Of a DNA stretch of 5,140 nt, positions 1-5,140 are shown piece by piece. The notes beneath the pieces are model-generated. The model saw only the letters and a program-made list of their open reading frames with translations. It had not been told where the DNA came from and searched no databases. The DNA comes from an uncultured euryarchaeote (lineage in GTDB: Archaea > Thermoplasmatota > Poseidoniia > Poseidoniales > Poseidoniaceae). The position numbers and the translations under genes were made by a program. The stretch is taken from assembly GCA_937897365.1 (NCBI GenBank), contig CALCOP010000137.1:1-5140 (forward strand), in the 5' to 3' direction. The number at the start of each line of letters is the position of its first letter. Position 1 is the first letter of the stretch.

Positions 1-36
1 AAACAGCACGACTTGTTAGCAACCATTCTCAATCGC

Positions 37-47
37 TTTTTTTATAT
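37..47 (+). promoter_or_regulatory. T-run and TATA-like patch at the left edge
   Basis: Seven T residues (37-43) run into TATAT just before the ATG at 58. This could be a TATA-like element or the T-tract terminator of a gene lying to the left; one plus-strand frame entering the window does stop at a TAG at 17-19. The patch is only about 11-20 bases from the ATG, too close for a standard archaeal TATA box (about 26 bases before the transcript start) unless the true start lies further downstream. It is listed because it is the only A/T-rich element in the first 57 bases. Nothing else is visible there. Confidence 0.2.
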
Positions 48-57
48 CTCGACCAAT

Positions 58-2478
58 ATGTCTGGTGGTATTCTTCCAGCATGGGTTGTCTCGCCAAAAA
101 ATGACAAAGAAATCGATGAATGTCTTGATGAAGCGAATGCGCACCTGAAAAAGCTTGGTTGGGCTGCGAAATTATCTCAAAGTGAAGGATGGGTTGTCCA
201 ACTCTTTCCACTGCCTGAACGACAATTTCCATCTCTCAAGCTGACACTGATGATGTGGTCGTTCTCCGCATTAACGCTCACACTTGCCGGTGCTTATTGG
301 ATGGATGGTGCACGCCCATCTGGTGGCTGGTTCTCGGATTCAAGCCTCACAGATTCCGTTCTTGGTTACACACTTCCAGTTCTTGGAAGTCTCTTTGTAG
401 CATCACACCTGCAGAAAAGAGTCGCCTCTCATTTCAATCATCGGGTCGGCCACATCACGCCTATTCCAGAACCAACCATCGCATTATGGAGTATTGGAAT
501 GTTCTCTCAAGCATCTTTAGTTTGGCCCTTTGGACTGTTTTTGATACCCACCTTACCTCGAATGGATGCGCGATTATGGGATGACCGCAAAGTCTTGGGT
601 TGGGTCGCTGTATCCGTTCCGGCAACACTGGTTACTCTCGGTATGCTCTTATGGGGCATTGGCTTATGGCTCACTCCGGAATATGTCGCAGTCTCCGGTT
701 CACAAAATGTCGCTCAAGCACCTTTCTTAATCGAAATTCTCGGTCAATGGCAACTCGACGATTATTTCACTCGATTGATCTGGTCGCACCCATTTGTCAA
801 AGCGGGAGCCTTGTTAACATTCTTCGGTTGGATTTCCCTTTTACCAATTCCGACTTTCCCTGGTGGCAGAATAATGATTGCTCGTGCTGGACCATCAGAA
901 GCTCGTAGTAGCAATAATCAGATTTTCATTTTCCTTCTTATTCTTGCCTTTGCTTGGATGTTTAATGCTTTCAATGGATTCACAATTTGGATTTTTGTCC
1001 TTACCCTCATCTTGCCATTGTTGCTGTTCATGGGTACTGATCGAGGCTCACCTCTTATTCTCAACGAGCCGAAAGGACTCGACTTACCTGCAATGAAAAA
1101 TATTGGTTTCGTCATGCTTATTGCTGTTTTGTTTGCCCTACCAAGCCAAGTTCCTTTCGAACTTGATGCCGATTGGGATGCTCCAGTCGAATTTGAAATA
1201 GAAATGAATTATACTGCTACTCAAATTGATGACCATTGGAGTGCTTTGGTATCTGTTCATGTACTGAACCCTTCATCAGTTAATCGTGACTGGGCAATTG
1301 ATTTTGACCAGTACAATACGAATACAGAGACTTGGGCGGATTCATGGGATTGTGACGGAGAGGATTCCCTCGACATCAACGGAGAGGGGTGTGGCAGTAC
1401 CTTACCCCCACGAACCCATACGACTGTTGTTCTCAATATGACTTGGAATGATGAGTCCTTGTCACCTACAACGTTAGATTTCTATTTGATTTCACTCGCT
1501 GAAGGAGAATATGACAGCCATGCGATCACGATTCGGCCTGACCTTTCCATTCATCCTGAATCTTCATGGCAAATGAATTACGATGAAGGTGAATTAAAGC
1601 GCTGTATGAGTCTACAATCCTCGTCGGAAGAGCCACTGAATGTCACTTTCCCAGATGCTGGGCAGGTTTCTAATCTTCAATCAAGGTTACAGTGGATTGA
1701 AGGACATAACAATCTTTCAGCAAGTTTTGAACAGGCCCCTGACCGTCTTTGCATTCGAGGTTTAGACCCCGTAGTGCTACGAACTTCGGAATTGAATCAT
1801 GTTCAACTCAACAACTACACCTTTGATGGTGGCTTGCCAGAACTTCCGTTCGTTGCAGTTGTTCCGGAAAATGGATGGAATGTTACCAGCAACTCATCGC
1901 TTGGCTGGGGATTTATGCTTAATTCGAGCGGTCTTTTGAGTTCAATTGACGACCTGTGTCCTCTTGATCCTTCTTTGGCAATCCCCCCAACTCCTTCTGA
2001 AGGTCAATGGATTTGGGACCTCGATGTTCGTAAGATTTCCAACATACCTGCTGTAAACAAGGCCAATGAATCGCTTCTTGTCCAAATGTCAGACGGTTCA
2101 AGCATGCATGTCTGCTCACCTGAACTCTCGGTTGAGCCGAAATTTAATTTCACTGTTGAGCAAGGTCCTGAACTGATATTCCAACGTTACAACACCTCGC
2201 ATCGGATGTGGTCGAATATGTGGATGGCTGCTTACAACGGTACACTCTTGCATTCTGAAGGAGCAACTTTCTCGGTCTATAGTTCAAGCAACGTATCCGT
2301 TCCTGTCCAACTCAATTATCAAGGAAATGGAGGCCAATGGTCCACCATCTCTTCAACCAATTCTCTTCAATTTGGCTGGAACGCCTTCGAATTTGAGCCA
2401 TCCTCAAGCACTCTTTCAACACTATGGTTTGAGCACCAAGACGGAGCTCTCGTCATCCATCTGTCAAGTTACGTATGA
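58..2478 (+). CDS. Multi-pass membrane protein: degenerate site-2-protease (M50-like) core fused to a large ectodomain
   Basis: The protein is 806 residues from the ATG at 58. After a short soluble N-terminal domain (about 1-60), hydrophobic segments lie near 62-81, 98-117, 179-206, 247-266, 289-305, 306-325 and 349-365, with a partly hydrophobic stretch at 140-160. Order and spacing resemble archaeal, cyanobacterial and plant EGY-type site-2 proteases: the second segment ends where HExxH should be, then comes an IP...IG.F block (136-149), a charged turn, a long helix, and a 'LLPIP..xGGR' block (261-271). The catalytic residues are gone: HExxH reads SHLQK (116-120), and the usual N and D of NxxPxxxxDG are S260 and P268. 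It is therefore probably a pseudoprotease. Residues 366-806 are polar, apparently beta-rich, with 13 N-x-S/T sequons and six cysteines (432, 445, 516, 565, 634, 686), which suggests an exported domain. No C-terminal anchor is seen. The frame is open to base 1, and a TTG at 13 is an alternative start. Function is unknown; possible roles are binding or scaffolding. The fold call is fairly secure, the role is not. Confidence 0.72.
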   Translation: MSGGILPAWVVSPKNDKEIDECLDEANAHLKKLGWAAKLSQSEGWVVQLFPLPERQFPSLKLTLMMWSFSALTLTLAGAYWMDGARPSGGWFSDSSLTDSVLGYTLPVLGSLFVASHLQKRVASHFNHRVGHITPIPEPTIALWSIGMFSQASLVWPFGLFLIPTLPRMDARLWDDRKVLGWVAVSVPATLVTLGMLLWGIGLWLTPEYVAVSGSQNVAQAPFLIEILGQWQLDDYFTRLIWSHPFVKAGALLTFFGWISLLPIPTFPGGRIMIARAGPSEARSSNNQIFIFLLILAFAWMFNAFNGFTIWIFVLTLILPLLLFMGTDRGSPLILNEPKGLDLPAMKNIGFVMLIAVLFALPSQVPFELDADWDAPVEFEIEMNYTATQIDDHWSALVSVHVLNPSSVNRDWAIDFDQYNTNTETWADSWDCDGEDSLDINGEGCGSTLPPRTHTTVVLNMTWNDESLSPTTLDFYLISLAEGEYDSHAITIRPDLSIHPESSWQMNYDEGELKRCMSLQSSSEEPLNVTFPDAGQVSNLQSRLQWIEGHNNLSASFEQAPDRLCIRGLDPVVLRTSELNHVQLNNYTFDGGLPELPFVAVVPENGWNVTSNSSLGWGFMLNSSGLLSSIDDLCPLDPSLAIPPTPSEGQWIWDLDVRKISNIPAVNKANESLLVQMSDGSSMHVCSPELSVEPKFNFTVEQGPELIFQRYNTSHRMWSNMWMAAYNGTLLHSEGATFSVYSSSNVSVPVQLNYQGNGGQWSTISSTNSLQFGWNAFEFEPSSSTLSTLWFEHQDGALVIHLSSYV

Positions 2479-2480
2479 GG
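2477..2480 (+). promoter_or_regulatory. Ribosome binding site of panE overlapping the upstream stop codon
   Basis: GAGG shares bases with the TGA stop of the membrane-protein gene (TGA at 2476-2478) and sits seven bases before the panE ATG at 2488. The spacing fits a Shine-Dalgarno, supports that start, and suggests translation of panE by ribosomes finishing the upstream gene on one mRNA. Confidence 0.5.
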
Positions 2481-2487
2481 CCTTAAT

Positions 2488-3423
2488 ATGCGTATAGCAA
2501 TCTTAGGGGCAGGTTCACTTGGCTCCTTGTATGCAGCACTGCTTTCGCGTATCCCAGATGTCGAACTTCTTGTTCACGGTCAAGGTATCCATGGAGCCCA
2601 CATGACCGCACATGGTTTGCAATTAGAGGGGGGTGATACCCATTTCGTGTCAAACAGTGATGTTTTTTTCTCGCTCGAGGAAGTTGGTCTTCCCGAACAA
2701 TCATCCGGGACAATAGATTTTGCATTGCTTACCGGTAAAGCCGATCAGACCGCCTCTCTTGCACAATTAGCGCATGGCTTGTTGAATGAAAACGGCACAG
2801 TTCTGTGTTTGAGTAATGGCTTGGGGCATGCTGAGAAATGTATCGAAATTCTCGGCCCGCATCGAGTATTTGCCGCGACTTCTACGCATGGTGCATGGCG
2901 ACCATCAGCAGGTGTTGTTCACTGGGCAGGCAAGGGTCAGACAGTTCTTGGATCGTTACCCGGAGGTCCTGGTGAGACTGAAGCCAAGGCACTGCTCAAG
3001 GTATTGGAATCTGCTGGATTAGAACCAGTATGGTCGTCCGATGGTTTGGCAACGATTTGGAAGAAGGTATTGCTCAATATCGCCATCAATCCTCTTGCTG
3101 CATTGACAGGTGTTGAAAATGGTGCTTTACTGCAATCGGATTTATTTTCAGCTGCCTTTTCAACTCTGCTGGAAGGGGCTGCTGTTGCTCGAATTGAGCG
3201 AGTCAATATACCTGAAGATAACGAACTTGAACGCCTACTGCGACAGGTACTTACAGCTACATCCTCCAATATATGCAGTATGCTTCAAGATATTCGCGCT
3301 GGAAGAACGACTGAAATAGCAGTTCTCAACCAAGCCATCACTGCGCGTGGAGAACGCGCAGGGATTGCTACCCCACTCAATCAAATGTTGACTTCGATGG
3401 TGATTGCTCTTCACCCTCAATGA
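2488..3423 (+). CDS. panE: 2-dehydropantoate 2-reductase (ketopantoate reductase)
   Basis: The enzyme catalyses NAD(P)H-dependent reduction of 2-dehydropantoate to pantoate in coenzyme A biosynthesis, in the cytoplasm. At 311 residues it is close to E. coli PanE (303). The N-terminal Rossmann domain begins at residue 2 with GAGSLG at 7-12. Residues matching E. coli functional positions, aligned from memory, are K84 (K72), N110 in SNGLG (N98), K193, N197 and N201 in WKK.LLN.AINP (K176, N180, N184), and S264 and E276 in the NICSMLQDIRAGRTTE block (S244, E256). Every expected catalytic or substrate-binding residue I could place is present. One deviation is that the position of E. coli Arg31, which contacts the NADPH 2'-phosphate, is His30 or Gly31, so NADH use is possible. 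It follows the membrane-protein gene by nine bases on the same strand, probably as one operon. Its last 47 bases are antisense to the end of nadB. Family assignment is strong; exact substrate is inferred from residue conservation. Confidence 0.93.
   Translation: MRIAILGAGSLGSLYAALLSRIPDVELLVHGQGIHGAHMTAHGLQLEGGDTHFVSNSDVFFSLEEVGLPEQSSGTIDFALLTGKADQTASLAQLAHGLLNENGTVLCLSNGLGHAEKCIEILGPHRVFAATSTHGAWRPSAGVVHWAGKGQTVLGSLPGGPGETEAKALLKVLESAGLEPVWSSDGLATIWKKVLLNIAINPLAALTGVENGALLQSDLFSAAFSTLLEGAAVARIERVNIPEDNELERLLRQVLTATSSNICSMLQDIRAGRTTEIAVLNQAITARGERAGIATPLNQMLTSMVIALHPQ
3337..3365 (-). repeat. GC-rich inverted repeat just past the nadB stop
   Basis: CTGCGCGT (3341-3348) and ACGCGCAG (3354-3361) are perfect complements around a five-base loop. 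After one A/G mismatch, three more pairs (3337-3339 with 3363-3365) extend the stem to 11 of 12. It begins 11 bases beyond the nadB stop codon, inside the panE coding sequence (residues around TARGERAG). It could fold at the 3' end of nadB mRNA as a stabiliser or terminator-like structure. No T-run follows on the minus strand, so it is not a canonical intrinsic terminator. Confidence 0.35.
3377..3423. other. Tail-to-tail overlap of panE and nadB
   Basis: The last 15 panE codons plus its stop lie opposite the last 15 nadB codons (residues 537-551) and stop. The nadB part is the variable tail just after the conserved NRGLHYNKD block, so the overlap touches no conserved NadB residue. No intergenic terminator is possible here, so each transcript must end within the other gene. 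Confidence 0.9.
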
Positions 3424-5032
3424 GGTCTTTATTGTAGTGCAGGCCTCTGTTTTCGGTGCGTTTTATTGCATCTTCGGTAACCAACTGCCCGACTAAAACT
3501 AAATTCCTTAATTCCACAATTTGTCTTGACGGAAGTGCCCTACGCCAGATGAAATCAACTTCTTTGGAAAGAAGTTGTAATCGCCGTGATGCTCGGTGGA
3601 GGCGAGTAAATCTTCGTACAATACCGACCTCTCTTGACATTGTGTTGCACAGGGATTCCCTGTCGTGCGTCAGTGAAACGTGTTCGGTTAGGTTTCCCAA
3701 ACCATCGGCACGCCAATCAGGTAATTGTGACACTCGAGTATCTGGTGTTGATTCAATGATGTGATTTGCTGCACGTGCAGCATAGACAACCGCTTCAAGT
3801 AAACTGTTCGAGGCGAGTCTATTGGCACCATGCATCCCCGTACAGGCCACTTCACCAATCGCATACAATGATGGAAGGATTTCTCCTGTTTCTCGGCAGT
3901 GTGGCCTGCCAACATCGTCAACATCCAGGCCTCCAACGATATAGTGGGCGGCTGGAGAAACCGGCAAAGGGTCTCGGCCAAGTTTGAGACCATGTCGATT
4001 GAGTCGATTCTGTATGTTTGGAAAGTGTTCTTGGAGACGTTCCTGATCAAGATGAGAGGTAATGAGGTAAACATGTTTGTCACCTGTTTCTTTCAGTCTT
4101 TGGTCAATCGCTCGGGCTACAATGTCACGTGTTGCCATTGAGCCTTGGGGTGAGTGCTTGAGTGTGAATGAAAATGGGCCAGGTAAAACTTCACTACCTT
4201 TGTCACCTGCTCGCTTAACTTCAGCCTCCCATTCATGCAGTCCCTTCGTATCAAGAATAACTCCTCCTTCACCTCTCATTGCTTCTGTGATGAGGAAAGG
4301 CCTGTCGGATTTTACGGCCAGCGCAGTGGGGTGAAACTGAATGAACGCCATGTCTTTCACTGCTGCACCAGCACGGTAAGCCATGGCTAAACCATCACCA
4401 GTTGCTACGGGTGGATTCGTGGTTTGAGACCACAATTGACCAACTCCTCCGGTCGCAAGCATTAACACATCAGCAGGTTCAGTGAAAACCATATCATTTT
4501 CTTGATTCAAACACCACACACCTGCGATTCCTTTTGATGGATTTTTGTGTTCCATTTGAATCAAATCCATCGCCAGCGTATTCGGTTTTAGGGTAATATT
4601 GAGATGAGCACTTGCCGCGTCGCTTAGAGCGCGTTCAATTTCTTTACCGGTCGCATCTTTTGCATGCAAAATCCTTCGATTTGAATGCCCTCCTTCTTTT
4701 ACCAGGTGGAAATTTCCGTCTTGGTCGGTTTCGAATTGAACGCCGATGTTCAGTAGATCATGTATTCGAGCTCCCGCCTCTTGTATCACGCAACGGACAA
4801 CTTTTTCATCACACATTCCATCACCGCTGGTTAGTGTATCTTTTATGTGGGATTCAAGTCCTAAACCATCTGTTTTGTCAAGAATGGCAGCAATGCCGCC
4901 TTGAGCCCAGTTGGTTGAAGAATCGATGGGACGTTGTTTCGTGATGACGGTCACAGCGTGCCCGGCATCTGCCAGTCGCAATGCGGCAAATAAGCCCGCA
5001 ATCCCACTTCCGATAATCACTACTCGTGCCAT
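3377..5032 (-). CDS. nadB: L-aspartate oxidase
   Basis: This FAD enzyme oxidises L-aspartate to iminoaspartate, passing electrons to oxygen or fumarate; quinolinate synthase (NadA) then uses the product in de novo NAD synthesis. It is cytoplasmic. At 551 residues it compares with 540 in E. coli. Visible landmarks are the FAD-binding GSGIAG (8-13), SSTNWAQGGIAA (38-49), EGGHS (113-117) with RRILHAKDATG (119-129), ATGGVGQLW (193-201), QFHPTA (232-237), TEAMRGEG (249-256), ATRDIVARAID (300-310) with R302 matching catalytic Arg290 of E. coli, PAAHY (360-364) with H363 matching His351, TGMHGANRLASNSLLE (398-413), and a C-terminal helical domain ending NRGLHYNKD (528-536). These separate it from succinate dehydrogenase/fumarate reductase flavoproteins. 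Relative to E. coli about 22 extra residues lie between RGEG and R302. The start at 5032 is fixed by a strong GGGGAGG four bases upstream. nadA and nadC are not in the window. The gene resembles bacterial NadB in length. Confidence 0.96.
   Translation of the reverse strand: MARVVIIGSGIAGLFAALRLADAGHAVTVITKQRPIDSSTNWAQGGIAAILDKTDGLGLESHIKDTLTSGDGMCDEKVVRCVIQEAGARIHDLLNIGVQFETDQDGNFHLVKEGGHSNRRILHAKDATGKEIERALSDAASAHLNITLKPNTLAMDLIQMEHKNPSKGIAGVWCLNQENDMVFTEPADVLMLATGGVGQLWSQTTNPPVATGDGLAMAYRAGAAVKDMAFIQFHPTALAVKSDRPFLITEAMRGEGGVILDTKGLHEWEAEVKRAGDKGSEVLPGPFSFTLKHSPQGSMATRDIVARAIDQRLKETGDKHVYLITSHLDQERLQEHFPNIQNRLNRHGLKLGRDPLPVSPAAHYIVGGLDVDDVGRPHCRETGEILPSLYAIGEVACTGMHGANRLASNSLLEAVVYAARAANHIIESTPDTRVSQLPDWRADGLGNLTEHVSLTHDRESLCNTMSREVGIVRRFTRLHRASRRLQLLSKEVDFIWRRALPSRQIVELRNLVLVGQLVTEDAIKRTENRGLHYNKDLIEGEEQSPSKSTFD
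3556..3577 (-). repeat. 22-base near-perfect palindrome inside nadB
   Basis: CAACTTCTTT (3556-3565) and AAAGAAGTTG (3568-3577) are perfect 10-base complements separated by two bases. In RNA this would form a hairpin with a small loop. It encodes residues 486-492 (QLLSKEV) of the C-terminal helical domain. By simple base-match odds, a 10-bp arm with so short a spacer is not expected in most 5 kb windows. Its role is unknown and it may be coincidence. Confidence 0.45.
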
Positions 5033-5054
5033 GGTTCCTCCCCTTCAACCATGG
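5029..5054 (-). promoter_or_regulatory. Start-codon-sequestering stem-loop of nadB
   Basis: On the nadB strand CCATGGTT (5054-5047) and AACCATGG (5036-5029) are perfect 8-base complements. The ten-base loop between them, GAAGGGGAGG, is the Shine-Dalgarno region, and the 3' arm contains the ATG (5032-5030). If transcribed and folded, the stem would bury the start codon while exposing the ribosome binding site in the loop. The pairing is seen directly; that it regulates translation is inference. Confidence 0.4.
5037..5043 (-). promoter_or_regulatory. Strong Shine-Dalgarno of nadB
   Basis: GGGGAGG on the minus strand ends four bases before the nadB ATG. It is the best SD match in the window, it decides the start codon, and it implies that nadB mRNA has a leader rather than being leaderless. 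Confidence 0.75.
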
Positions 5055-5056
5055 GT

Positions 5057-5088
5057 GCATGCCGATACATTTCACCCCATCGGCAAGC
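5057..5088 (-). promoter_or_regulatory. Dyad or stem-loop upstream of nadB (candidate operator or leader hairpin)
   Basis: GCATGCCGAT (5057-5066) and ATCGGCAAGC (5079-5088) form a 10-base inverted repeat with one mismatch and a perfect 7-bp core around a 12-base spacer. It lies only two bases from the start-codon hairpin, 25 to 56 bases before the nadB ATG. As DNA it has the shape of an operator for a dimeric repressor. As RNA it would be a first stem-loop. On the nadB strand, its loop bases GGGTG (5077-5073) are complementary to CACCC (5057-5053), which includes the first two bases of the second hairpin, so the two structures could compete or form a pseudoknot. Confidence 0.35.
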
Positions 5089-5140
5089 GAAACCGCTATG
5101 TTGGGCCCATGTTTACATCATCTTATGGCGAGCATCCGTG
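5089..5140. other. Right edge: promoter region of nadB, possibly with a divergent gene start
   Basis: All three minus-strand frames entering from the right stop within about 30 bases (TAA at 5125-5123, TAA at 5116-5114, TGA at 5122-5120), so any gene upstream of nadB on its own strand would end here. On the plus strand ATGs at 5098, 5109 and 5125 each open frames running off the window, too short to identify. An 8-base palindrome TGGGCCCA (5102-5109) sits between two ATGTT repeats 11 bases apart. No clear TATA box is seen for either direction. Confidence 0.25.

Noticed and set aside
13..57. Longer start (TTG at 13) for the membrane protein, giving 821 residues
   Set aside because: The extra residues add a T-run-encoded stretch with no recognisable domain and no ribosome binding site; ATG at 58 precedes a sensible N-terminal domain. 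Because the frame is open to base 1, a start outside the window cannot be excluded.
1351..1392. Acidic loop between C432 and C445 as an EF-hand or thrombospondin-type calcium repeat
   Set aside because: It has several Asp/Asn/Glu residues but does not match the spacing of either motif and occurs only once, so I mention it only as a possibility and do not annotate it.
2937..3269. 110-codon minus-strand open frame opposite panE
   Set aside because: It is antisense to conserved panE codons (WKK.LLN.AINP and neighbours), has low-complexity Ser/Arg-rich composition, and has no supporting upstream signal.
3424..3445. Terminator for panE immediately after its stop
   Set aside because: Only a short GGTCTTTATT follows, with no hairpin or T-run, and it is nadB coding sequence.
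3688..4083. 131-codon minus-strand open frame inside nadB
   Set aside because: It is an out-of-frame shadow of nadB, whose own frame carries all the conserved motifs; the alternative translation has no recognisable family features.
4502..4571. Two overlapping inverted repeats in nadB (4502-4511 with 4555-4564; 4536-4544 with 4563-4571)
   Set aside because: Arms of 9-10 bases with spacers of 18-43 bases are expected by chance in a window of this size, and they lie in A/T-rich coding sequence of a variable protein region.
5020..5052. Ten-codon upstream ORF on the minus strand (ATG at 5052, TAG at 5022-5020) overlapping the nadB start
   Set aside because: It has no SD of its own and uses the bases of the nadB SD and start; it follows naturally from the CCATGG repeat. 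It is too short to support as a gene.

Overview
The window holds three protein-coding genes and a structured, probably regulatory region at the right edge. The most likely source is a marine planktonic archaeon of the Euryarchaeota type (Marine Group II / Poseidoniales). The reasons are a membrane protein of the site-2-protease fold carrying a long outside domain full of N-glycosylation sequons, moderate GC content, compact spacing, and purine-rich ribosome binding sites. This is an inference from style. No rRNA or tRNA is present to settle it.

Layout, left to right. Bases 1-57 are the edge of the window with a T-run and a TATA-like patch. From 58 to 2478 (+) is a large gene for a membrane protein built on a site-2-protease (M50) scaffold. 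Its zinc-binding and catalytic residues have all been replaced, and a roughly 440-residue, sequon-rich, six-cysteine ectodomain follows. Nine bases later, with its Shine-Dalgarno overlapping the previous stop, comes panE (2488-3423, +), ketopantoate reductase of coenzyme A biosynthesis. On the opposite strand, tail to tail and overlapping panE by 47 bp, is nadB (3377-5032, -), L-aspartate oxidase of de novo NAD biosynthesis. There is no gene-free stretch longer than 300 bases.

The two enzymes are unrelated steps of cofactor synthesis (CoA and NAD). The membrane pseudoprotease has no visible functional link to panE beyond sharing a likely transcription unit. The two points most worth a second look are the fully degenerate site-2-protease with its ectodomain, and the nadB leader. 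The leader can be read as two stem-loops in a row: the second places the SD in its loop and the start codon in its stem, and a short alternative pairing connects the two. This could be an undescribed cis-regulatory RNA controlling NAD synthesis, but it rests on hand-found complementarity in one sequence and needs comparative support.
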